Shown: one piece after another, positions 26,177 to 34,385 of the stretch | Position numbering within the stretch: the first letter of the stretch is position 1 | How the letters are laid out: each line of letters starts with the position of its first letter | Assembly: GCA_049516155.1 (NCBI GenBank) | Contig: JBEKTJ010000040.1 | Span: 1 to 64,000, forward strand | Origin: Bog-159 sp049516155 | GTDB lineage: Bacteria; Acidobacteriota; Terriglobia; Bryobacterales; Bryobacteraceae | Direction of reading: 5' to 3' | Length of the DNA stretch: 64,000 bases | Program-made: the position numbers and the translations under genes | The notes under the pieces: model-generated | The model's input: the letters and a program-made list of their open reading frames with translations, nothing else | What the model was told of the DNA's origin: nothing | The model's database searches: none

Positions 26177-28425
26177 CTATCGCATCCGCTTGCCTGCAAG
26201 CGCCCACGAGGCGCAGTATATCACCGCCGCGACGGCTATCAGTGAGTTGAATCCGAGAAGGAGTGAAATGTTCTCCCCGAATCCGCCTATAAGGGCGCCG
26301 GCGGTATTATGCGCTAATGCTCGCTCGGGGCTGACCACGCCCCTGAATAGCACCGCGAAGATGGCGCTTGTGTAAAAAATTGGCGAGAGGACGAGAGTAC
26401 CGGCAGCCACGACCTGCGCAGCTTGGGGTAGGCCCAGGAAGCTGTGCATGGGCATCGCAAAATTCAGGCCGAGCATGGCGATCAAACCCGCGTAATAAGG
26501 TGTCAAGCTGCCGGGCTTCCGCTTGAGGACCCACAGGTTAGCGAGCAGGATCATCACAAGCACAGCGGAGAATACGACCGCATTTACCGTCCACGTGCTG
26601 CCGAGGATGAGCGCCATGTGGACGACTGCCTTGGTTTCGAGCAGCATGAAGCCAGCCCCCAGCAGCACCATAGTAATCTGCAGCCGAGCATCGTCTTGCC
26701 CCCACCTCCACCCGAATAGTCGTAGCATGAGCAACCAAATGATACCCATGATAAACGCGCCGCGCCGCGATAACGAGGGGATCATGGGCTTCTTCAGGTA
26801 GAGGAATGGCCAGTCGTCCTCGGCGACGCGGAGGTCTGGCGGGATGGGGACGCTAGCCGGGCTTAGCTGAACGCAAGCTCCCTCTGTCGACGCCCGCGGG
26901 GCCACCGGTTAGTTCTGGTCTGGGCGGAACTCCCGACCAGATCAAGCACGGACCGTCCAGCCTAAAGCCGGCTTGGATGCGTTCCGCTCGCGGTCCGGCG
27001 AAGAGCAAAGTGAAACCTTCGGCCTTTTCATCTGCCGCTACTCGGTCGCGGTGCGGCAGCGTGAAAACCACGGGGGGCACGCCGAACGCTTCTCGCACGG
27101 TCTCGGCCAACCGCGACACGATCCAGCCCTGCCTGAAGTAGTTGTATGTCACGAACATCCCGCCGGACCTAAGGCGACGCCTGACATCTATCATGGACTC
27201 CCGGGTGAAGAGGAAGCTCTCCAGCCGGATGTTACTAACACTGCTGTGCAGAACCAACGAGTCGACTAGCGCAAAAACGATTAGGTCGTAACTCTTGCTG
27301 GTACGCCGCAGGAAGTTGCGGCCGTCCCCGAGGTATGTCGAGACGCGAGGATCTTGATGGGGTCGGTCCGGGTGATCGCGCCGGCCAAGACCAAGTATGT
27401 ATGGATCGATCTCGACCGCATCGACATGACAATCCGGCGCACCCCACTGAAGCGCGCGGCTGACGTCATTTCCGGAGCCAGCGCCAATGATAAGGATATC
27501 CCGGAAGGGCGCCCCGCCGACAGCGCGGTTGACTACGTACGGAACAGCGTACCCCGGATACTCATCGGCCCGGCTCACCATTTGCTGATGTCCCAGTAGA
27601 TTGACGACGATCGTGCGAGTCGTCTGGCGAGTAATTAACACGATAATAGGGGGACCAGGTCTCGATAGGAAACCTGTCCCGGATCACGCCAAAGCCCCGG
27701 TACGCTGGCGCGAGGAGGAGCACCGGGGCAAGGACCGATAGCGCAAAGTTCCGCCGGCTCAGCCGACCGCTCCTGTATAGGAGATAGATGAGTCCGGCAG
27801 CGACTAGCCCGAACCACCATACCGGGGGAAGGCCCAATGAGCAGGAATAAAAGGCCAGCACGCCGGCCAAGCTCCCACCGATATTGATCATATAGGATTC
27901 GACTCTGTTGGGGACAGCCGCGAAGCGCCGGCCCAGCATTTGCCCCAGCCCGAGCATGGTTAGGGCGACCAGAACGAAGAAAAAAGCAACGACCCACTCT
28001 ATTGGAATAACAAACGCGGCCACGTCGCTGACGCGGGCCTCGGTGCCGAAGTAGACCATCTGCGGTGTGGACTTGTTGGCTCCGACATCAATAATGTCTT
28101 GAAGGGAGAGCCGGACCCACTCCATAGCAGTGCCCGAAATGAGGGTAATCAGCAGCGACACGATAGTCAGGCCGCCATAGTCGCGTGGGCTTGGCGCTGC
28201 CATGCAACCTAAGGACAGGCCGAGAAACGAACCCAGTAAGACTGTGTTGGTGAAAAATGTCAAGAACAGAACGTGCGCCGGCAACCACCGGATGAGCGCC
28301 AGTTCCAGGAAGAGAAAGAGGGTGCTGACCAAAAAAAGTTCGCGCCGCGCGTTAGAGGCGGCATCATGCCCCAGGACGACGCCTGAAACAAGGTTTTGGT
28401 ACTTACCAGATTCTCGTGTCGGCAC
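26177..28425 (-). pseudogene. Polytopic spermidine-synthase-like gene broken by two frameshifts
   Basis: Three consecutive overlapping frames read as one ~750-residue protein. Frame one (28425-27562) is membrane-embedded with about seven helices (FLVSTLFLFLELALIRWLPA) and ends ETWSPYYRVNYSPD. Frame two (to 26853) continues TIVVNLLGHQQMVS and holds the methyltransferase-like core DILIIGAGSGNDVSRAL, VDAVEIDPYIL and YLGDGRNFLR. Frame three (26905-26177) resumes VPIPPDLRVAEDDWPFLYLK, then more membrane helices. Shifts lie near 27600-27630 and 26870-26900. The gene resembles the intact one at 11.2 kb in architecture, but has membrane segments on both sides of the catalytic domain. Confidence 0.8.
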
Positions 28426-28707
28426 GCTTCTACCGCCTCCGGCTTCCTGTAAAAGGCTGCTTCATCACGGCCGCTTGGATCCGGTTCGGATTGGCGGTCC
28501 GCGCTGCAGCGGCTGTGTCTGTAGCGAGAGTAGCATTAGGGCGGAGATGGCATGCAAGTAATTTGAAAGGGCGCATCAAATAAATACGATACATTAGTGT
28601 AGCGATATGGTCAAACGCTCCGTATCGGTCCCGCCAAGGCCACAGCCCGATCTAAAACCGCAAGGCCCTGGGGATTATGTAAGATCATGAAAGCGGCTAA
28701 TTTCACA

Positions 28708-30293
28708 ATGACGACACCCCCATCGCGCCGCGCGTTTCTCGCAGGCATGAGCGCCGCTGCCTTGCGCAGCGCCACGCGCACCGATCCGGAACTGATCCTA
28801 TACAACGCCAACATTCTCACCCAAGATGCCGCCGGACCGCGTGCCCAAGCCGTAGCCATCGCCGGCGGACGCTTCCTGGCCGTCGGGTCCAACGAGGATA
28901 TCCGCGGCGCGTCAAAGCCCGGAACGCGCCAAATCGATATCGGCGGAAAAACAATCGTACCCGGATTCATCGACGCACACTCGCATCCATCTTACGCGGG
29001 CATCCGGCACTTACGCTGGGTGGACTGCAATCTCCGCTCGATCGCCGCTATTCAGGATGCCATTCGCGCGCGCGCCGCGAAGACCCCGCCGGGCGACTGG
29101 GTCGTCGGATTTATGTACGACGACACCAAGACCAGCGAAGGCCGCAAGCTCACTCGCGAGGATCTCGACGCCGCCGCGCCCAACCATCCAGTCTTCATCG
29201 AACATCGCGGCGGGCACACCGCCTATGTCAACTCACTGGCCTACCGGCGAACCGAAATCGCGGAACAGATCGCCGATCCCCCCGGCGGCAAGTTCGATCG
29301 CGATCCCGCTACCGGCAAGCTATCGGGAGGCCTGCGCGAGAACGCCACCGATCCATTTCGTAGAATCATCCCAGCCAACTTCACACGCGATGAAATGCGC
29401 CAGGGCGTCAAGCTCATCTCGCAAATGATGGCGCGCACCGGCGTGACTTCGGTAACCGACGCGCAAGCATCGCCGGCCGATCTGCTGGGCTACCAGGACG
29501 CTCGCGAGGCGGGTGATTTGTCCCTGCGCGTGTACTGCCTGATGCAATACGCAAGCTGGTTTGCGACGGCTCCATCTCCGAGCGCACGGCCCGGCTCACC
29601 GAGCCTTATGTCGGCCGGCCCACCGATTACGGCATTCTCGTAAGCACTGAGGACGAGCTTTACGCCCACGCCCGCAAGGCGCACGAAGCCGGCTGGCAGA
29701 TCGGCACGCATGCCAATGGCGATGCGGCTATCGACATCATGCTGCGCATCTACGAGCGCCTGCAGAAGGAGATGCCGCGCCGCGATCCGCGCTATCGCCT
29801 GGAACATTGCACGGTGGTGAATCCATCGCTGATCGCCCGGATTCGCGCGCTGGGCGCCATTCCCACGCCGTTCTCGACCTATGTGTATTATCACGGCGAG
29901 AAGATGAAGGAATACGGGCCGGAGCGCCTGAACTGGATGTTCGCGGTGCGTAGCTTTCTGGATGCGGGGATTCACGTCACGCAGGCGTCCGATTATCCGC
30001 CCGGACCTTTTGAGCCGATGATGGCGCTGCAATCGGAAGTGACGCGCACCGACAGCCACGGCACGGTTTGGGGACCGCGCCAGCGAGTGACCGTGGAGGA
30101 GGCGCTACGCGTGGGCACCATGAATGGCGCATACGCTTCGTTCGACGAGAATCGCAAGGGCAGCATCACCGCCGGAAAGCTGGCCGATCTGGTGGTGCTG
30201 GGCCGCGATCCGCTGCGCGTCGATCCCATGTCGCTCATCGAGATTCCGATTGAGCGCACCATGGTGGGCGGCCGCTGGGTTTACGAATCTTAG
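28708..30293 (+). pseudogene. YtcJ-type amidohydrolase with internal deletion and frameshift
   Basis: ATG 28708 opens a twin-arginine signal (PPSRRAFLAGMSAAAL); ATG 28687 is an alternative. Frame one has the metal-binding FIDAHSHPSYAGIRH, EHRGGHTAYVNSLA and ARTGVTSVTDA and breaks near 29550. The second frame continues KLVCDGSISERTARL, HEAGWQIGTHANGDAAID, LEHCTVV, TQASDYPPGPFEPM and a normal C-terminus (GKLADLVVLGRDPL..IPIERTMVGGRWVY). Residues that normally join QYAS to KLVCDGSIS are missing, so a deletion caused the shift. The family hydrolyses amide-type substrates in the periplasm; the substrate is unknown. Confidence 0.82.
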
Positions 30294-30296
30294 AAT

Positions 30297-30926
30297 TCAC
30301 AATATGTTGACGGCGCGTGCCGCCACCAACGCCAGCGTGGTCAGCGAGATGGTGGACTGCACCATCATCATGCCCTTCGCCCAGCGCGACAAAACCGGAA
30401 CATCCGTGGGAGAAAAGGCCGTGCTGGTATTGAAAGCCAGGAACAGGTAATCCACAAAGCCGGGCATCCAGTCGCGGTCGCCTAAGGTCATCTGCGGGAA
30501 CAGGAACGCGCCTTCGGTATGCTCGCCGCGCAACTCGCGTTGGTTGGGCCCGCCGGCATCCAGCCGCCAGTACCATGAGGCGAACACCAGGATGTTCGAG
30601 ATCCACAGGGCCACGGCGGAGCGCAACAGCAGGGGCGCGGGTTGCTTATGGCCCAGCAGGGCGTCGATGAGTAGCGCGAGCGCGCCAATCATGGCGGCCG
30701 TGATCAGGCCTAAAATGCCGTATCCGACGATCTGATTGAGCCGAAACTTCGAGTGCCGGTATAAAATCATGCCGGCGACGGAAAGGGGCGCCACCACTGC
30801 CAGCGCCAGCCACCCCGGCCCCGGACTCAAGGCTTCCGGCAGAGCCCAGTACAGCCCGCCCACCGATAGCACGGCCATGATCGCCGGCCAGCGCGGTTCG
30901 CGGCGCGGAGCGGGTGAATCCGACAT
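30297..30926 (-). CDS. DUF1345-like integral membrane protein
   Basis: A 209-residue protein from ATG 30926 (MSDSPAPRREPRWPAIMAV); the longer frame upstream is an artefact over the dehydrogenase gene. About five membrane helices alternate with short loops (LVILGLITAAMIGALALLIDALL-like segments). A conserved-looking loop FASWYWRLDAGGPNQRE and the C-terminal YLFLAFNTSTAFSPTDVPVLSRWAKGMM resemble DUF1345 membrane proteins. Function unknown. It follows the dehydrogenase by 38 bases on the same strand, so co-transcription is likely. Confidence 0.7.
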   Translation of the reverse strand: MSDSPAPRREPRWPAIMAVLSVGGLYWALPEALSPGPGWLALAVVAPLSVAGMILYRHSKFRLNQIVGYGILGLITAAMIGALALLIDALLGHKQPAPLLLRSAVALWISNILVFASWYWRLDAGGPNQRELRGEHTEGAFLFPQMTLGDRDWMPGFVDYLFLAFNTSTAFSPTDVPVLSRWAKGMMMVQSTISLTTLALVAARAVNIL

Positions 30927-30964
30927 ACGCCCATTGTCGCCGATTCGGCGCGGCCCGCCCCACT

Positions 30965-31981
30965 CTACGAGAAATGAGACATCGCCGCGATTACCGCGTC
31001 GGTAAACTCCGCCGTGCCCGCCGTGCCTCCAACATCCCGCGTCAAGTGTTCGCCCTCCGCGTAGATGCGCTCGATGGCGCCTTGCAGCTTTTGCGCGGCG
31101 GTCCGCTCTCCAATATGCGCCAACATCAACGCAGCCGATTGCATCAGCGCCGTAGGATTGGCCATGCCCTTTCCGGCAATGTCCGGCGCCGTGCCGTGTA
31201 CCGCTTCGAAGACCGCGTGGCGGTCGCCGATGTTGGCGCCCGGCACGATGCCCAGCCCGCCCACCAGCCCGGCCGCCAAGTCCGAAACAATATCGCCGTA
31301 CAGGTTCGGCAGCACCAGCACGTCGAAGGTTTCCGGCCGCATCACCAGTTGCATGCACGCGTTGTCCACGATCAACTCCGTGTACTGGATCTCGCCATAT
31401 TCGCCCGCCACCGCGCGGCAACACTTCAGGAACAGCCCGTCGCTCATCTTCATAATGTTGGCCTTGTGGATAGCCGTAACCTTCCTCCGGCCTTCCCGCC
31501 GCGCCCATTCGAAGGCGGCCCGCGCAATCCGCATTGACGCCGTCTTGGTGATGATCTTCAAGCTCTCCACCACGTCCGGAATCACTTCGTGTTCCAGTCC
31601 GGAGTACAGATCTTCTGTATTCTCGCGAAAGATGGCCAGGTCCAGGTCCAGGTCGCTAAAGCGCGTCTTCAAGCCCGGCAGCATGCGCACCGGCCGGAAA
31701 TTCACGTACAGCCCCAGTTTCTTGCGCAGGGCCACGTTGATGCTTGCGTGCCCTCCCCCGATGGGCGTGGCCGTGGGTCCCTTCAGACCCACGCGCGTAC
31801 ACTCGAGCGAGGCGAACACATCGTCGGGTAGCAACTGTCCCAAGTCTTCCAGGGCCTTCGCGCCGGCTTCCACGCGTTCCCATTCCACATCCACCCCGGT
31901 CGCCTCCACCGCTCGCGCGGTTGCGTCGGCCACTTCCGGTCCAATCCCGTCCCCTGGTATCAGGGTGATTTGGCGCGCCAT
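30965..31981 (-). CDS. NAD-dependent isocitrate/isopropylmalate dehydrogenase family
   Basis: A 338-residue beta-decarboxylating dehydrogenase. Motifs: ITLIPGDGIGPEV, ATPIGGGHASINVALRKKLGLYVNFRPVR (substrate arginines), FRENTEDLYSGLEHE, VTAIHKANIMK, LVLPNLYGDIVSDLAAGLVGGLG (metal-binding Asp), and HGTAPDIAGKGMANP. ENTEDLYSGLEHE and the length are typical of bacterial or archaeal NAD-type isocitrate dehydrogenases, rather than LeuB, which usually has a different pattern there. It converts isocitrate to 2-oxoglutarate in the TCA cycle. The divergent pcm promoter overlaps its own. Confidence 0.88.
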   Translation of the reverse strand: MARQITLIPGDGIGPEVADATARAVEATGVDVEWERVEAGAKALEDLGQLLPDDVFASLECTRVGLKGPTATPIGGGHASINVALRKKLGLYVNFRPVRMLPGLKTRFSDLDLDLAIFRENTEDLYSGLEHEVIPDVVESLKIITKTASMRIARAAFEWARREGRRKVTAIHKANIMKMSDGLFLKCCRAVAGEYGEIQYTELIVDNACMQLVMRPETFDVLVLPNLYGDIVSDLAAGLVGGLGIVPGANIGDRHAVFEAVHGTAPDIAGKGMANPTALMQSAALMLAHIGERTAAQKLQGAIERIYAEGEHLTRDVGGTAGTAEFTDAVIAAMSHFS

Positions 31982-31998
31982 CGCCTTTATTATCCCGC

Positions 31999-32005
31999 TA
32001 TTATA
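31999..32005. promoter_or_regulatory. Overlapping divergent -10 elements
   Basis: The heptamer at 31999-32005 reads TATTATA on the plus strand: TATTAT (31999-32004) faces pcm, and on the minus strand TATAAT (32005-32000) faces the dehydrogenase gene 19 bases away. Only 38 bases separate the two start codons, so RNA polymerase could occupy only one direction at a time. Confidence 0.5.
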
Positions 32006-32019
32006 TGGGTGGAACCATA

Positions 32020-32667
32020 ATGATTCCCGATTGGCCCTCCGAGCGGCGCCGTATGGTGGATCGCCAACTGCGCAGGCGCGGCATTCGCGACCCGCGCGTC
32101 CTGCATGCCATGCTCACCATCCCGCGCGAGGAATTCGTGCCGCAGGATTACCGCGTCTGCAGCTACCAGGACGAGCCGCTGCAGATCGGATACGGGCAGA
32201 GCATTTCGCAGCCTTACATGATCGCGCTGATGGCCGAGCTGCTGGAATTGACGGGCGCGGAAACCGTGCTGGATGTGGGCGGCGGTTCGGGCTATCATGC
32301 CGCCGTGCTGGGTGTGCTGGCGGCGCGCGTGGTTTCCGTCGAGATCATCCCCGCCCTGGCGCACCTGGCTGAACAGAACTTGTCGCGCACCGGGCTTGGC
32401 GGCAACATCACGGTGATTTGCGGCGATGGATCGCGGGGCTGGCCGGATGCCGCGCCGTACGCCGGCATCTCGGTGGCCGCCGCCGCCCCGAATATTCCCG
32501 AGCCTTTGCTGGCGCAGCTCGGCGATCCGGGCCGCTTGGTGATCCCGGTGGGCGGCAAGCGCGATCAGGAACTGCGCGTGATCGCAAAATCGGACGGCGT
32601 CGTGCACGAGCGCTCTGCCACCTTCTGCCGATTCGTCCCGTTGCGCGGCGATGGCGGCTTTCGGTGA
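32020..32667 (+). CDS. pcm: Protein-L-isoaspartate O-methyltransferase
   Basis: A 215-residue SAM-dependent repair enzyme that methylates L-isoaspartyl residues in damaged proteins. ATG 32020 is preferred; ATG 32005 sits on the -10 element. Motifs: REEFVPQDYRVCSYQDEPLQIGYGQSISQPYMIALM (the characteristic GQ.IS.P substrate loop), VLDVGGGSGYHAAVLGVLA (SAM loop), VVSVEIIPALA, and VICGDGSRGWPDAAPYAGISV. Length is normal. Divergent from the isocitrate dehydrogenase. Confidence 0.93.
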   Translation: MIPDWPSERRRMVDRQLRRRGIRDPRVLHAMLTIPREEFVPQDYRVCSYQDEPLQIGYGQSISQPYMIALMAELLELTGAETVLDVGGGSGYHAAVLGVLAARVVSVEIIPALAHLAEQNLSRTGLGGNITVICGDGSRGWPDAAPYAGISVAAAAPNIPEPLLAQLGDPGRLVIPVGGKRDQELRVIAKSDGVVHERSATFCRFVPLRGDGGFR

Positions 32668-32694
32668 CCGGGTGCTTAGCCGATCTGTGAAGAC

Positions 32695-32778
32695 TCGCCG
32701 TGGCGCTTGCTAGTTGTCAAAGGCGGCTGGTATGCCACGCTGCAAGTACAGCGCATGACGCTCGCGAAATTAGAGTAG
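32695..32778 (+). pseudogene. Short aminotransferase C-terminal remnant
   Basis: The frame reads WRLLVVKGGWYATLQVQRM before a stop at 32776. This aligns with CRMLAVEGGWYATLQVPRI in the aminotransferase at 8883-10037, near its C-terminus. The similarity covers about 17 codons and is visible at the DNA level. It appears to be the last trace of a second copy of that gene family. Confidence 0.55.
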
Positions 32779-32791
32779 TAAATTGGACTCT

Positions 32792-33619
32792 ATGAGACTT
32801 CGCCGCATTGCTGCTGTTTGTCTGATGTGCGGGAGCGCCTGGGCCCCGGCTCAACAGGCCGGACCGCCGGAAGCGGCGGCCCCCGAAGAACAGGCGAAGC
32901 CGCTGGACAGGATGCGCGATTACGCTCTCAACTATACGCTTAGGCTTCCCGACTTCATCTGCCTGGAGGAAACCCGCCGCTATGTCGACGCCACGGGCCA
33001 GCAAGCCTGGCGGCTGGTGGATGTCCTTGCGGCGCGGCTCAGTTATTTCAACCAGAAGGAAGAATACAAGCTGGTTTCGCAGAACGGCCGCACGGCTACG
33101 GACGCGTCATACGAGTCGGCGGGCGGGACTTTGTCGATGGGCGATTTCGGGACGACTATGCACGACATCTTCGACCCTGCCAGCCATACCACCTTCGCGT
33201 GGGTGAGATCAGCCACTCTGCGCGGACGCCCGACGCGAGTCTTTTCCTACCGAGTCTCGCTGCCGTTGTATACCATCGAGTACCAGGGCGAGGCGAGGGA
33301 GGGGGTGCAAAGAACCAAGGCGGCCTACCGCGGAATGGTGTTTGCGGATCGGGAGTTGAACACCATCGTGCGGATCACGCACGAGGCTGTGAATATTCCG
33401 CCATCGTTCGCCGTCCGGGACGCCAGCGAAACGCTGGACTACGGCTTCATCGAGATTGGCGGCAGCCAATACTTTCTGCCGCTGACGGCCACTTTGCAGA
33501 TGCACGTCCGGACCTACGGCGGCGTGGTGGCGACCAGGAACGAGAAGGAATTCCGGAGCTACCGGAAGTTCTCGGCCGCGGCGGCCATCAAATTCGACGC
33601 CCCGCAGGCGCAGCAGTGA
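32792..33619 (+). CDS. Secreted hypothetical protein, 275 aa
   Basis: ATG 32792 follows a weak GGA; ATG 32783 adds three residues. The signal peptide is MRLRRIAAVCLMCGSAWAPA, followed by a short Pro/Ala/Glu linker and a mature domain (YALNYTLRLPDFICLEETRRY, VSQNGRTATDASYESAGGTLSMGDFGTTMHDIFDP, FSYRVSLPLYTIEYQGEA, GMVFADRELNTIVRITHEAVNIPPSF). The 'LPDFIC.E.T.R' and 'S.GEFG..L..IF.P' patterns recur in exported acidobacterial proteins of unknown role. Probably periplasmic or surface-located; no enzyme motif seen. Confidence 0.7.
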   Translation: MRLRRIAAVCLMCGSAWAPAQQAGPPEAAAPEEQAKPLDRMRDYALNYTLRLPDFICLEETRRYVDATGQQAWRLVDVLAARLSYFNQKEEYKLVSQNGRTATDASYESAGGTLSMGDFGTTMHDIFDPASHTTFAWVRSATLRGRPTRVFSYRVSLPLYTIEYQGEAREGVQRTKAAYRGMVFADRELNTIVRITHEAVNIPPSFAVRDASETLDYGFIEIGGSQYFLPLTATLQMHVRTYGGVVATRNEKEFRSYRKFSAAAAIKFDAPQAQQ

Positions 33620-33828
33620 GCCGGGTCCATCTCGAATCGTGCCTACCAGTGTTCGATGAGAACGCGGGGCGGGTCCTCATAAGCGCCGCTTCGGCGAGAA
33701 TTGTCTGCACCCGACGAATCTGGCTCGCCACAAACGGCAGGACCCCTATCGGAAGCGCCCGAGGCTGACACCCAAACCCCCACGCGATTGGGTGCGCAAT
33801 CCCTCACGTGGCAGGCTCCCCCGGCGCA

Positions 33829-34338
33829 TCACCCGCCTCCCCACCTCGCATACCCCGGATGCACGCCCGGTACCAGCCCTTGCTGGTCCGCCACCCGCCG
33901 CAGCAACCCCCCGAGCTGCCGCTGTTCATTCTCGTTAAGCGCCGCCAACATCGCCTGCTGATGTTCACGCCCCACACGCCCCACAGCCTCCAGCATCGCG
34001 CGGCCCTTAGCCGTCAAATGCAAGTCGTACCTACGCCGGTCGTCCGGATTCTCGCGCCGTTCGACCAGACCGCGCGCCTCGAGTTCGTCCACCAGCGCTA
34101 CCAACCGGCTCGGCTGGGTCCCCAGCGCGCCGGCCAGCGCTTGCTGCGTAATTGCCGGCTGCGCTCCTAGTATCCGCAGAATCCCGGCATGCGGCGGCAT
34201 GAGTTCCAGCGCCGCCAGCCGCGCGGCAAACTGCGAGGCCGCATGCGCTCCCACTTGGGCGAGCAGAAAAGCGGCCGGCGGACCGCCGGGAGGGCCGCCG
34301 CGCGGCGCCCCCAGCGCCCGTTCATTCGATGGCTTCAT
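33829..34338 (-). CDS. MarR-family transcriptional regulator
   Basis: A 169-residue winged-helix regulator. ATG 34338 (MKPSNERALG) is preferred over 34356. Motifs: ELMPPHAGILRILGAQPAITQQALAGALGTQPSRLVALVDELEARGLVERRENPDDRRRYDLHLTAKG give the recognition helix and the DRR wing, followed by a dimerisation helix. The Gly/Pro-rich N-terminus (APRGGPPGGPP) is odd. It is transcribed divergently from the ADOP permease, so it probably represses that gene and itself, as MarR proteins do, through the inverted repeat between them. Confidence 0.88.
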   Translation of the reverse strand: MKPSNERALGAPRGGPPGGPPAAFLLAQVGAHAASQFAARLAALELMPPHAGILRILGAQPAITQQALAGALGTQPSRLVALVDELEARGLVERRENPDDRRRYDLHLTAKGRAMLEAVGRVGREHQQAMLAALNENEQRQLGGLLRRVADQQGLVPGVHPGYARWGGG

Positions 34339-34363
34339 AGGCTCACTATTGCACATAATTATT

Positions 34364-34378
34364 ATTCAATGATAGAAT
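34364..34378. promoter_or_regulatory. Candidate MarR operator, ATTC-N7-GAAT inverted repeat
   Basis: The 47-base gap between the divergent marR and ADOP genes is AT-rich in a GC-rich region and contains ATTCAATGATAGAAT, a perfect 4-base inverted repeat with a 7-base spacer, just before the permease start. Position and symmetry fit a MarR-type operator; binding is inference. Confidence 0.4.
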
Positions 34379-34385
34379 GATTCTC

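Noticed and set aside
28611..28970. Minus-strand open frame opposite the amidohydrolase, repeated at 25356-25985
   Set aside because: Both frames are antisense shadows of the twin amidohydrolase copies. Their similarity to each other simply reflects the duplicated sense sequence.
30927..31508. Long upstream extension of the membrane protein frame at 30.3-30.9 kb
   Set aside because: It lies over the isocitrate dehydrogenase in another frame and is arginine/glycine-rich. The real start is ATG 30926.
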